Positions 1 through 6,812 of a DNA stretch of 21,441 nt are shown here, piece after piece; positions within the stretch are counted from its first letter, which is position 1, and each line of letters opens with the position of its first letter. Source of the stretch: Treponema sp. UBA6367 (GTDB lineage Bacteria; Spirochaetota; Spirochaetia; Treponematales; Treponemataceae); the NCBI GenBank assembly GCA_002437725.1, contig DJRF01000023.1:1-21441 (forward strand). The letters are read 5' to 3'. The notes beneath the pieces are model-generated. The model worked only from the letters and a program-made list of their open reading frames with translations, was not told the origin of the DNA and made no database searches. The translations under genes and the position numbers were made by a program.

Positions 1-83
1 TGTCATTGTCGTACTTGATACGACAATCTCTAAATGATTGCAATATATGCATTTAGATTTTCGGGTCAAGCCCGAAAATGACA
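1..83. repeat. Composite palindromic repeat (MITE-like or REP-like)
   Basis: The two halves are inverted copies of one framework: TGTCATT, a small hairpin, AATCT, then (CT)AAATG. The left hairpin has a 6-bp stem (8-13 with 19-24, loop cttga). The right hairpin has an 8-bp stem (58-65 with 71-78, loop tcaag). The inner arms 30-36 and 50-56 pair with each other. The stem sequences of the two hairpins differ but both stay fully paired, as expected if the structure rather than the sequence is maintained. No coding potential is visible. The element begins at base 1, so its left border is unknown. That it is dispersed in the genome is inference. Confidence 0.65.
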
Positions 84-88
84 GAAAA

Positions 89-108
89 GATACTTTTGGG
101 GCATCCCC
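89..108 (+). repeat. Short repeat, copy 1 (inverted partner at 21422-21441)
   Basis: The 20 bases gatacttttggggcatcccc match the reverse complement of 21422-21441 at 19 of 20 positions. The segment is itself nearly self-complementary (ttgggg, cat, cccccaa). A looser relative may lie at 1853-1875 before pgi. Bases 109-225 hold nothing I recognise. Confidence 0.5.
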
Positions 109-225
109 CCAACTCCATTCAAACGAAGTGCGAGCACAACCGTCTGAACAAATTGCAAACTCGCTGAAAGCTTTTTTTTCTAACTGTTATAAAAAACTCG
201 AAGTTCAGGCTAAATAAACTGCTGC

Positions 226-266
226 GGGGCTGTCCAATAAAAACTTAAAGAACAGCCCCTTTTTTT
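226..266 (+). terminator. Strong intrinsic terminator upstream of the MATE gene
   Basis: A perfect 8-bp GC-rich stem (ggggctgt 226-233 with acagcccc 252-259) is followed directly by a run of seven T. It reads on the + strand and ends only 28 bases before the MATE start codon. It either closes an upstream transcription unit outside the window or acts as an attenuator in the MATE leader. A possible -10 (tataaa, near 188-193) would give a leader containing the whole hairpin. Confidence 0.85.
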
Positions 267-294
267 ACATTTCTATTTTAGGATTTTTAATTTT

Positions 295-1671
295 ATGTCT
301 AATAACAAATACTGGGGAAACTGGTCCTTTTATAAAAGAGCATTGGCTATCGCTTTGCCAATAATGGCTCAACTTTTAATTCAAAACTTTGTTTCGTTAA
401 TAGACAACTTTATGGTTGCAGGGCTTGGCGACATAAAAATGGGCGGTGTAAACGTCGCTAATCAGATTAGTTTTATTTTTGTTATAATTATAAACACAAT
501 CTGCGCATCTGGCGGAATTTTTATGAGCCAATTCAAAGGTGCAAAAGACAAAGAAGGAATGCAGCAAACATTCCGATTTAAAATTTTTTTAACAGGAATA
601 TTTGGACTTCTTTTTGGAACAATTTGCCTTATCGCCCCAAGATGGATCTACGGTCTAATGGTTACAGTAAATTCAGACGCACAAGCTATTATAGACCAAA
701 GCGTGGCCTATTCCAGAGCGGTTGCAATCTCTTGGGTTTTTGCAGTATTCAGCCAAAGCATAGCATCTTCGCTGCGAGAAATTGAACTTGTAAAACCACC
801 TTTAGTTATAAGCATAATTGCAACACTTGTAAATACATTTTTCAACTGGGTTTTTATCTACGGAAATCTTGGTGCTCCTCGCCTAGAAGTCGCTGGCGCA
901 GGATATGCAACAGTAATTGCGCGAGCAACAGAATTAATCATATTTTTGTGCTACATAAAAAAGAAAAAGCCTGACTTTATCTTTAGCCCTAAAAAACTGT
1001 TCAATATTGACTTTGCGCTTTCTAAAACAATTATAACTAAAAGCGGAATGATTTTATATTCAGAACTTACCTGGACTCTTTCAGAAACTATTTCAAACGC
1101 ACTGTACAACACTCGCGGAGGGGCGGAAGTTGTAAGCGGAATGGCATCAGGCTTTGCAGTTGCAAACTTATTCTTTATATGCCTTACAGGGATTTGTACA
1201 TCTACAGCCGTAATTTTAGGGCAAGAACTTGGAGCCGGCAAACTCGAAGATAGCAGAAGAATGAAAAACTGGATTTTAAATGGCTCTACAGTTTTTGGAA
1301 CTTTTTTCGCTATTTTAGGACTAGGAACAACTCTTATAGTTCCTTTTGTGTTCAAAAATCTTACTCCACAGGCGCAATCAATTGCAAAAGGGCTTATAAT
1401 AACCGCTGCAGTCTATTTGCCTCTTTGGGCATATCTAAACGCGCAGTATTCAATAAGCCGCACTGGTGGCGATACAACCATGGGCGTTATCTGCGATACT
1501 GTAGGAAACGCGTTATTTATTTTAGGAATGGTTCTTTTAACGTTCCTTACAGATTTTGGTCCAATATTGATGTATGCAATAGTAAAACTTAGCGATATAC
1601 CAAAATCTGTTATTGCAGCAATTTGGTTAAAAAAAGAGCGCTGGCTAAAAAATCTTACAAACAGGAACTAG
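295..1671 (+). CDS. MATE-family multidrug/cation-coupled exporter
   Basis: The 458-residue product is a polytopic inner-membrane protein with about twelve hydrophobic segments in two homologous halves, the usual size for the MATE (NorM/DinF/MepA) family. Supporting features are the N-terminal pattern RALAIALPIMAQLLIQ followed by the polar SLIDNFMVAGLG stretch, and the second half starting near residue 240 (SKTIITKSGMILYSELTW) with a conserved GQELGAGKLEDSRR loop. Family members export organic cations, drugs or metabolites in exchange for Na+ or H+; the substrate cannot be read from sequence. A poor ribosome site (AGGA, about 11 nt from the ATG) precedes the start. The strong terminator just upstream suggests its own promoter or attenuation control. 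Confidence 0.93.
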   Translation: MSNNKYWGNWSFYKRALAIALPIMAQLLIQNFVSLIDNFMVAGLGDIKMGGVNVANQISFIFVIIINTICASGGIFMSQFKGAKDKEGMQQTFRFKIFLTGIFGLLFGTICLIAPRWIYGLMVTVNSDAQAIIDQSVAYSRAVAISWVFAVFSQSIASSLREIELVKPPLVISIIATLVNTFFNWVFIYGNLGAPRLEVAGAGYATVIARATELIIFLCYIKKKKPDFIFSPKKLFNIDFALSKTIITKSGMILYSELTWTLSETISNALYNTRGGAEVVSGMASGFAVANLFFICLTGICTSTAVILGQELGAGKLEDSRRMKNWILNGSTVFGTFFAILGLGTTLIVPFVFKNLTPQAQSIAKGLIITAAVYLPLWAYLNAQYSISRTGGDTTMGVICDTVGNALFILGMVLLTFLTDFGPILMYAIVKLSDIPKSVIAAIWLKKERWLKNLTNRN

Positions 1672-1881
1672 AGTTTTTAGAAAAATGAATAACAGCGTAA
1701 GCGATTTTTTTCACAATCATAAATTTCAACCATACAAAAGAAAGCCTTCATTCAGTCAGAATAATGTTTTAGTTGTACAAACCCTTATTTTTCAGTATAG
1801 TTGAACAGTTCAAAGCGAACAATGTAGTTGTCTAAGAAGTTCAACTACCAAAATTACTTTTTAGACAGCCCATTCATTCCA

Positions 1882-1923
1882 AAAACTAAGTTAAATCACT
1901 TTTTTATGATTTAATTTAGTTTT
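1882..1923 (+). promoter_or_regulatory. 17-bp AT-rich stem-loop in the pgi leader
   Basis: Bases 1882-1898 pair with 1907-1923 over 17 bp with one G-T pair, around an 8-base loop (ctttttta). The stem ends 24 bases before the pgi ATG and no clean T-run follows, so it is not a typical terminator for the MATE gene. It could be a protein-binding palindrome or an RNA hairpin in the leader. A second inverted repeat (1798-1806 with 1839-1847) lies further upstream. The rest of 1672-1947 shows nothing recognisable. Confidence 0.55.
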
Positions 1924-1947
1924 ATATTCATTTATATCGAGGCACAA

Positions 1948-3531
1948 ATGATTACTTGGGCAAATGCAGACTCTCTTTCTTCATGGAAAAAATTACAAGC
2001 ATTAAAAGGTATGGTTTCCGTTGCGGATGAACTTTCTTCATCAAATGCGGAAAAGAGAATTAAAAACTATTCAATACCTATGGCAGAAGGTTTAACTTAC
2101 AACTATGCTGCAAAACAGGTAAATGAACAAATAATAAAAACATTGCAGGAACTTTCAGAAGAGTCTCAACTTATAGAAAAGTTTGAAGCCCTTTATAATG
2201 GTGAAGTTGTAAACACTGGTGAAAAAAGAATGGTTCTTCATCACCTTACACGTGGACAGCTTGGAAAAGACGTTATTGCAGACAGTGAAAATAAAAGAGA
2301 TTTTTATATAAACGAACAAAATAAAATCGCGGAATTTGCAAATAATGTTCACGAAGGAAAAATTTTAAACGAAAAAGGTGAAAAATACACTCAAGTTTGC
2401 CAAATCGGAATTGGTGGCTCAGATTTAGGACCTAGAGCAATGTACCTTGCACTTGAAAACTGGGCAAAAGCGAACAACACGTTCAAAATGTCAGCGCACT
2501 TTATTTCAAATGTAGACCCTGATGACGGAGCAGCAGTTGTAGCCTCTCTTGACCTTGCCCATACAATTTTTATTCTTGTATCAAAATCAGGAACAACGCT
2601 CGAAACTCTTACAAACGAATCTTTTGTAAAGGATTTTTTAAAGAAAGAGGGCCTTGAAATTTCAAAGCACATGATAGCCGTGACTTCAGAAACTTCGCCT
2701 TTAGCGCACAATCCTGACTATATGCAGGCGTTTTATATGGACGACTACATTGGAGGCAGATATTCTTCATGTTCCGGTGTAGGTGGAGCTGTTCTTTCGC
2801 TTGCATTTGGACCAAAAGTATTTGCAGAATTCCTAGACGGAGCCGCAGCAGAAGACAAAACTGCAAAAAATAAAGATATAACAAAAAATCCTGCGCTTAT
2901 GGATGCCTTAATCGGAATTTATGAACGGAATGTTCAAGAATATCCTTCTACAGCAATTCTGCCTTATTCACAAGCACTTTCAAGATTTCCTGCACACCTT
3001 CAACAGTTAGACATGGAATCAAACGGAAAAAGTGTAAACCGCTTTGGAAATCCTATAGACTATCTTACAGGACCTGTAATTTTTGGAGAACCAGGAACAA
3101 ATGGTCAGCATTCTTTCTACCAACTTTTGCATCAAGGAACAAACATTATTCCACTCCAGTTTATTGCTTTTAGCGAAAATCAAACTGGAAAAGATGTTGT
3201 AATTGAAAATTCTACTAGCCAAACAAAGCTTTGCGCGAATGTCGTTGCGCAAATTGTGGCTTTTGCTTGCGGAAAAAAAGATGAAGATCCAAACAAAAGT
3301 TTTGCAGGAAACAGGCCTTCAAGCCTTATCTACGGCAAACAGCTTGCCCCAAAAACTTTAGGAGCCCTTCTTGCGCACTACGAAAACAAAGTTATGTTCC
3401 AAGGTTTTGTTTGGAATATCAACAGTTTTGACCAAGAAGGTGTACAACTTGGAAAGAAACTTGCAAAAACAGTTTTAGGCGGAACTATGAGCGGAGCTCT
3501 AAAAGAGTTTGCAGCCCTTCTTATTAAATAA
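1948..3531 (+). CDS. pgi: Glucose-6-phosphate isomerase
   Basis: This cytosolic enzyme interconverts glucose 6-phosphate and fructose 6-phosphate in glycolysis and gluconeogenesis. The 527-residue protein has the normal length for the long bacterial form and carries the expected motifs: GGSDLG (156-161), SKSGTT phosphate-binding loop (212-217), DYIGGRYS signature (266-273), GEPGTNGQHS with catalytic Glu-381 and His-388, and the C-terminal signature ending NSFDQEGVQLGK (492-503) with the active-site lysine. The ATG is preceded by GAGG at good spacing. The gene stands alone between two stem-loop structures, so it is probably monocistronic. No oddities in the coding region. Confidence 0.98.
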   Translation: MITWANADSLSSWKKLQALKGMVSVADELSSSNAEKRIKNYSIPMAEGLTYNYAAKQVNEQIIKTLQELSEESQLIEKFEALYNGEVVNTGEKRMVLHHLTRGQLGKDVIADSENKRDFYINEQNKIAEFANNVHEGKILNEKGEKYTQVCQIGIGGSDLGPRAMYLALENWAKANNTFKMSAHFISNVDPDDGAAVVASLDLAHTIFILVSKSGTTLETLTNESFVKDFLKKEGLEISKHMIAVTSETSPLAHNPDYMQAFYMDDYIGGRYSSCSGVGGAVLSLAFGPKVFAEFLDGAAAEDKTAKNKDITKNPALMDALIGIYERNVQEYPSTAILPYSQALSRFPAHLQQLDMESNGKSVNRFGNPIDYLTGPVIFGEPGTNGQHSFYQLLHQGTNIIPLQFIAFSENQTGKDVVIENSTSQTKLCANVVAQIVAFACGKKDEDPNKSFAGNRPSSLIYGKQLAPKTLGALLAHYENKVMFQGFVWNINSFDQEGVQLGKKLAKTVLGGTMSGALKEFAALLIK

Positions 3532-3562
3532 AACTAAAATCCAAAATAATTTTTTAATGATT

Positions 3563-3619
3563 AATAAACGACATTTTCCTCCGTTAGAATTATTCTACAC
3601 TAGAGGAGAGTCGTTTATT
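3563..3619 (+). promoter_or_regulatory. Long stem-loop upstream of the FNT-family gene
   Basis: Bases 3563-3572 (aataaacgac) are the perfect reverse complement of 3610-3619 (gtcgtttatt). Inside, tcctc (3577-3581) can pair with gagga (3603-3607), giving a two-part stem around an AT-rich loop. It lies 44 bases before the FNT start and about 30 bases after pgi. No T-run follows, so it looks like a structured leader or operator rather than a terminator. Confidence 0.5.
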
Positions 3620-3663
3620 TTCATAAGATTATAGCATTTTAGAAATAAACCGTAGGAAATAAA

Positions 3664-4287
3664 ATGTTAAACGAAATAAAAAAAGCCGTTCTTTCTGGCA
3701 TAATGATTTCAATTGGTGCAAGTGTCTATCTTGCTTGCCTAAACAAGGGGTTAGTTTGGTTAGGGGCATTCCTTTTTTCTGCAGGACTTTTTACAATCTG
3801 CGAATATGAATTCAATCTCTACACAGGAAAAGTCGGATACATTGCATTAGATTTCAAAAACTTCAAGTATATTCGGCTCGTTTTTTTAATTCTTCTTGTA
3901 AATATTTTTACAACTTGGATTTTAGGAATTCTCTGTTCTTGTGTATTTTCCAACATAAAAAATCCTGCGCTTTCAATATACAGCACAAAAATTTCGCTTC
4001 CATTGTGGAAAGTGTTTATTTCAGGAATCTTTTGCGGAATACTTATGTTCCTGGCGGTAGATACTTGGAAAAGAGGAAAAACTATTGGCTGCTTTATATA
4101 CATACCTGTCTTTATTCTGTGCGGATTTGATCACTGCATTGCAGATGCATTCTATTTTGGAGCCGCAAAAGGTTTTAAAACTATTTTGTCCCTTGAAAAT
4201 ATAATATTTTTACTAGTTGTGGTGCTTGGAAACGGAGCAGGCGGTATGCTAATTCCTCTTCTTACAAAGAGAAATATAAAAGGCTAA
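3664..4287 (+). CDS. Formate/nitrite transporter (FNT) family membrane protein, short form
   Basis: The 207-residue protein has about six hydrophobic segments and the two-fold pattern of the FNT family (FocA, NirC, HSC), pentameric channels for small monovalent acids such as formate, nitrite, hydrosulfide or lactate. Recognisable pieces are GIMISIGASVYLAC at the N-terminus, the first half-helix region ICEYEFNLYTGK (the Thr matches the pore threonine region), GFDHCIADAFYF with the family's central histidine, and the C-terminal GNGAGGMLIP. It is shorter than the usual 250-290 residues, with short loops and tails. The start has AGGA about 7 nt upstream. The ion carried cannot be assigned. It appears monocistronic, ending in a strong terminator that includes its stop codon. 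Confidence 0.8.
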   Translation: MLNEIKKAVLSGIMISIGASVYLACLNKGLVWLGAFLFSAGLFTICEYEFNLYTGKVGYIALDFKNFKYIRLVFLILLVNIFTTWILGILCSCVFSNIKNPALSIYSTKISLPLWKVFISGIFCGILMFLAVDTWKRGKTIGCFIYIPVFILCGFDHCIADAFYFGAAKGFKTILSLENIIFLLVVVLGNGAGGMLIPLLTKRNIKG

Positions 4288-4329
4288 AAATACTATTTAC
4301 AACACATTAAAAAGTATTTTTAGCCTTTT
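4278..4329. terminator. Bidirectional intrinsic terminator between the FNT gene and tRNA-Leu
   Basis: A perfect 13-bp stem (4282-4294 with 4313-4325) is extended by AAAA/TTTT at its foot (4278-4281 with 4326-4329). The stem contains the stop codon of the FNT gene. Because of the A/T foot it can act in both directions: for the + strand gene and for the minus-strand tRNA whose 3' end is at 4337. Confidence 0.85.
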
Positions 4330-4336
4330 ATAAGAA

Positions 4337-4422
4337 TGCCGGGAACCAGACTCGAACTGGCACGACCTTTTAACAGTCGAGGGATTTTAAGTCCCTTGTG
4401 TCTACCATTCCACCATCCCGGC
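4337..4422 (-). tRNA. tRNA-Leu (anticodon UAA)
   Basis: On the minus strand the acceptor stem GCCGGGA pairs with TCCCGGC, followed by discriminator A at 4337. The anticodon arm is AGGGA, loop CTTAAAA, TCCCT, so the anticodon is TAA. A long variable arm (CGAC paired with GTCG) marks a class II tRNA, and the T arm reads GTTCGAGTC. With the discriminator the gene is 86 nt. CCA is not encoded (TTC follows). It is transcribed alone. Confidence 0.96.
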
Positions 4423-4431
4423 ATATTTCTT

Positions 4432-4460
4432 ATAGTACCAAAAAAAACATCTTTATTCAA
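4432..4460 (-). promoter_or_regulatory. Candidate promoter of tRNA-Leu
   Basis: On the minus strand TTGAAT (4460-4455) and TACTAT (4437-4432) are 17 nt apart. The -10 ends nine bases before the tRNA 5' end, placing the start point about three nt before the mature tRNA. Both hexamers are imperfect. Confidence 0.5.
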
Positions 4461-4487
4461 TAATCAACAGGCAGTTTTATAACAATT

Positions 4488-4517
4488 TTGTGGCATTTTT
4501 TGCTGCTTTTCTATAAA
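4488..4517 (+). promoter_or_regulatory. Candidate promoter of tatD, close to the start codon
   Basis: TTGTGG (4488-4493) and TATAAA (4512-4517) are 18 nt apart. The -10 ends 8 nt before the tatD ATG, so the predicted transcript starts one or two bases before the start codon. The -35 is weak. Confidence 0.4.
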
Positions 4518-4525
4518 ATGGATTT

Positions 4526-5425
4526 ATGTACTCAGACACTCATTTTCATTTTCAATTATGCTCAGAAAAAAACACACCTTTGGAATCTATAGAAATTTTA
4601 TCCAAGATGGCTCTAAACAACTGTTTTTTTGGACTAGACATAGGAACAAGCGCAGACGATTTGCTTTCTAGGCAAGCATGCATAGACAAGCTTATATCTC
4701 AAATTCAAGATTCTGCAACAGCTGAAAAAGTTAGAAATTTTATCTACTTTTCTGCAGGAATTTGGCCTTCGCCAATGGAAATAGAAAAACGCCACGAACG
4801 AATAAAGATTCTAAAATCGCAAATAGAAGAAGCATCATCTTCAAACGATAATGACACACTTCACAGAAAAATAATTGCCATAGGAGAATGTGGTCTAGAT
4901 CATCATTGGAATCCAGCAGGTCCAGATGGACGCTGCCAAAATGATTTTGATGAGCAAATGTTAGAAAATGAAAAAGAATTATTTATTATGCAGTTAAACT
5001 ATGCAAAAGAATTACAATTACCTGTTATTGTACATTCTAGGGATGCGTTTGAGGACACTTATAATTGCATACAAAAAACAGGCTACAACAATGGAATAAT
5101 TCACTGTTTTTCGTATGGAGCAGAAGAAGCCAGTGAATTTATAAAAAAAGGTTGGCATATAAGCCTAAGCGGAAGCGTCACATATACAAAAAAAAATAAA
5201 ATGGAACAAATGGCTGCGCTTATAAAAAACATTCCAATAAATCAACTGCTCATAGAAACGGACTCTCCATACCTTGCCCCCGTTCCTATGAGAGGAACAC
5301 AAAACAACCCTATTAATATAGTGCATACATATAAGTTTGTTTCTAAAATATTAGAAATATCGGAAGAAGAATTATGCAGTCAAGTAGACAAAAACATAAA
5401 AAAACTATTCAACCTGGCTATATAA
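4526..5425 (+). CDS. TatD-family metal-dependent hydrolase (putative DNase)
   Basis: TatD proteins are cytosolic TIM-barrel hydrolases of the amidohydrolase superfamily with two divalent metals, linked to 3'-5' DNA exonuclease activity and DNA repair. All expected ligands are visible: the N-terminal DTHFHF pair (His-6, His-8), IGECGLDHHW with the bridging Glu, PVIVHSRDA, the IIHCFS histidine, and the final ETDSPYLAP aspartate. The 299-residue length is a little above the usual 260, from an insertion around residues 95-115 (a KSQIEEASSSNDND stretch). The start gives the typical family N-terminus but has no good Shine-Dalgarno sequence. The 3' end overlaps the convergent gene by 21 bases with no terminator between them. 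Confidence 0.9.
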   Translation: MYSDTHFHFQLCSEKNTPLESIEILSKMALNNCFFGLDIGTSADDLLSRQACIDKLISQIQDSATAEKVRNFIYFSAGIWPSPMEIEKRHERIKILKSQIEEASSSNDNDTLHRKIIAIGECGLDHHWNPAGPDGRCQNDFDEQMLENEKELFIMQLNYAKELQLPVIVHSRDAFEDTYNCIQKTGYNNGIIHCFSYGAEEASEFIKKGWHISLSGSVTYTKKNKMEQMAALIKNIPINQLLIETDSPYLAPVPMRGTQNNPINIVHTYKFVSKILEISEEELCSQVDKNIKKLFNLAI

Positions 5426-5908
5426 ACTGCTAATCTCGTTGCGCCAATCGTGATTTTTTTCTCTTTCTTCCCAATCGATTATTTTTTTAATCGTAAAATG
5501 CCGTTGATCGCGAGGATTTTCAAAATAAAGAATTCCAAAACGACCTTGACCAATATAACAGATTTTTTCGTTCTGGCCGACTTTTTCTGTCTGTTCCAAC
5601 TGCGCCATTACACATTCAAAATGTACTGGCTTGCCAGTCTTTTTATCTGCAACGGCGCTTGCAACATCAGTAATTATTTGCCCGCAAGTTGGGCAAATAA
5701 TTTCCCTTCCCTTAAATTCTTGAATAGCCTCTTCCCTTTTTTGAAGAGCCTCTATATTTTCGTGTGGAATATAATGAAATTTATTGCTTTCTTGGTTTTC
5801 TCGAAAATCACGGTTTTTATTCTTAAAAGAAAAACTATTATTATTTCCCCTAACCTTAGAATTATTCCAATTATGACGTTTGCGGTTATTTCTGTTATTT
5901 TTTTCCAT
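5405..5908 (-). CDS. Hypothetical protein, Asn/Arg-rich N-terminus and zinc-finger-like centre
   Basis: I do not recognise a named family. From the start chosen here (ATG at 5908, GAAGG 8 nt upstream) the product is 167 residues. Residues 1-45 are low-complexity and basic (N, R, K), resembling nucleic-acid-binding tails. Then comes CPTCG (Cys-72, Cys-75) and, about 20 residues on, HFEC (His-96, Cys-99), which would fit a small zinc site. The C-terminal part (YIGQGRFGILYFE...FTIKKIIDWEE) is compact and probably beta-rich. It is the last gene of the rpsP-rplS transcription unit, separated by about 43 nt from the preceding small gene, and overlaps tatD tail to tail. An RNA- or ribosome-associated role is a guess from tail and context. 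Confidence 0.75.
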   Translation of the reverse strand: MEKNNRNNRKRHNWNNSKVRGNNNSFSFKNKNRDFRENQESNKFHYIPHENIEALQKREEAIQEFKGREIICPTCGQIITDVASAVADKKTGKPVHFECVMAQLEQTEKVGQNEKICYIGQGRFGILYFENPRDQRHFTIKKIIDWEEREKNHDWRNEISSLYSQVE

Positions 5909-5951
5909 AATTTTACCTTCAATAAAATACAAAATCGCCGCTAAACAAACG

Positions 5952-6146
5952 TCAATTTTGAAATTTTAACTCATCTGATTTTTCAACAAGTTTTTTACTT
6001 ATAACCTGAGCAATTCTTTGAACAGCGTTATTTATGTAGTCTTTATCATGTATTTTTCGACGCAGTTCAAGCACTTTAGAATTGCTACAATTTTCAGTTT
6101 CTTCCATCAAAAGAATTTCGACGGCTTTTCTACTCTCTGAAATCAT
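5952..6146 (-). CDS. Small protein resembling the C-terminal half of FlgM (anti-sigma-28)
   Basis: The 64-residue product is preceded by GGAG about 7 nt upstream, and its ATG overlaps the yraN stop in an ATGA arrangement, so translation is probably coupled. Residues 24-52 (KVLELRRKIHDKDY, then A-x-x-I-A) follow the spacing of the sigma-binding helix region of FlgM proteins (K-I-x-x-L-K-x-x-I-x-x-x-x-Y ... A-x-x-I-A). This was judged by eye from remembered family sequences, not by search. FlgM binds the flagellar sigma factor and is exported through the hook-basal body. If the match fails, it is an unrecognised small helical protein. Confidence 0.65.
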   Translation of the reverse strand: MISESRKAVEILLMEETENCSNSKVLELRRKIHDKDYINNAVQRIAQVISKKLVEKSDELKFQN

Positions 6147-6511
6147 AAAAGCTCCGCAAAAGCATTTTCTATATGATACACAGGTGGGAATCCTGGCATA
6201 TCAACAACAATCACATCAAATCGAATATAGTTGTTAATATATTGTCGATAAATTGACAGAAAACGTTTAGCAGTTTTAATGATTCTTTTTTGTTTCTTTT
6301 CAGAAAGAACGTGAGATAGCAACTCTGGATATCCCTGAGGCAGAGTTTTTACTTCAACAAAAACAAGCGAGTTATCTTTTTGAACAATAATGTCTATTTC
6401 ACCTTGCCTTGTGCGATAATTTCTAGCAACTATTGAATAGCCATTTTCTTCAAGAAACGAACAAGCCCTGTTTTCTCCTTCTGACCCTGTAACTTTTCGC
6501 CTATCGCTCAC
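6143..6511 (-). CDS. yraN: YraN / UPF0102 family endonuclease-like protein
   Basis: The 122-residue protein has the standard length and the restriction-endonuclease-like core of UPF0102: an N-terminal EGENRACSFLEENGY helix, then GEIDIIVQ and LVFVEVKT, supplying the acidic and lysine residues of a PD-(D/E)XK type site. The biochemical role of the family is not settled; a nucleic-acid processing function is commonly proposed. The start is GTG (6511), with AAAGG rather far upstream. The stop overlaps the next gene by four bases (ATGA). Placement of yraN near trmD and rplS is common in bacteria. Confidence 0.92.
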   Translation of the reverse strand: MSDRRKVTGSEGENRACSFLEENGYSIVARNYRTRQGEIDIIVQKDNSLVFVEVKTLPQGYPELLSHVLSEKKQKRIIKTAKRFLSIYRQYINNYIRFDVIVVDMPGFPPVYHIENAFAELL

Positions 6512-6548
6512 CGATTTTACAACCTTTTTCTATTTTATATTTAAAATA

Positions 6549-6812
6549 CTACAATTTTTGCTCAGTTTCAATAATACAAGCAAATATCTTTGCAAGAACT
6601 TCCCAAGTTTGTTCAGGAACAGCGCTTCCTATTTCTTCAAGTGTAAGCACTTGAGAAAGGACTTTATCTTCAACTACTGGAATTTTATTTTCATGCGCAA
6701 TTTCAATTATTTTTTTTGCAACTTCGCCCTTTCCTTTTGCACATAAAAAAGGTGCGTCTGCGTTCTTTGGATATTTTAGCGCAACAGCCTTTAATTCATA
6801 CTTATCTTTCAT
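6549..6812 (-). CDS. Free-standing FlhB C-terminal (cytoplasmic) domain protein
   Basis: The 87-residue protein matches the FlhB/EscU C-terminal cytoplasmic domain from just after the NPTH autocleavage site: KAVALKYPKNADAPFLCAKG, then IIEIAHENKIPVVEDKVL and a final EEIGSAVPEQTWEVLAKIFACI. There are no membrane segments and no NPTH motif, so it represents only the cleaved subdomain. Full-length FlhB switches export specificity of the flagellar type III system by contacting FliK. The start at 6812 overlaps the upstream stop as ATGA with AGG nearby and is preferred to the ATG at 6830. B. subtilis YlqH is the comparable protein in a comparable neighbourhood. Confidence 0.88.
   Translation of the reverse strand: MKDKYELKAVALKYPKNADAPFLCAKGKGEVAKKIIEIAHENKIPVVEDKVLSQVLTLEEIGSAVPEQTWEVLAKIFACIIETEQKL

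Noticed and set aside
1685..1804. 39-codon frame between the MATE gene and pgi (ATG 1685, TGA 1802-1804)
   Set aside because: No ribosome site, no recognisable feature, and its end lies in an inverted repeat. It is within chance expectation for AT-rich intergenic DNA.
5450..5944. 164-codon + strand frame opposite the zinc-finger-like gene
   Set aside because: Phe/Ile-rich antisense reading of an Asn/Lys-rich gene. The minus-strand frame has a ribosome site, CPTCG motif and operon context.
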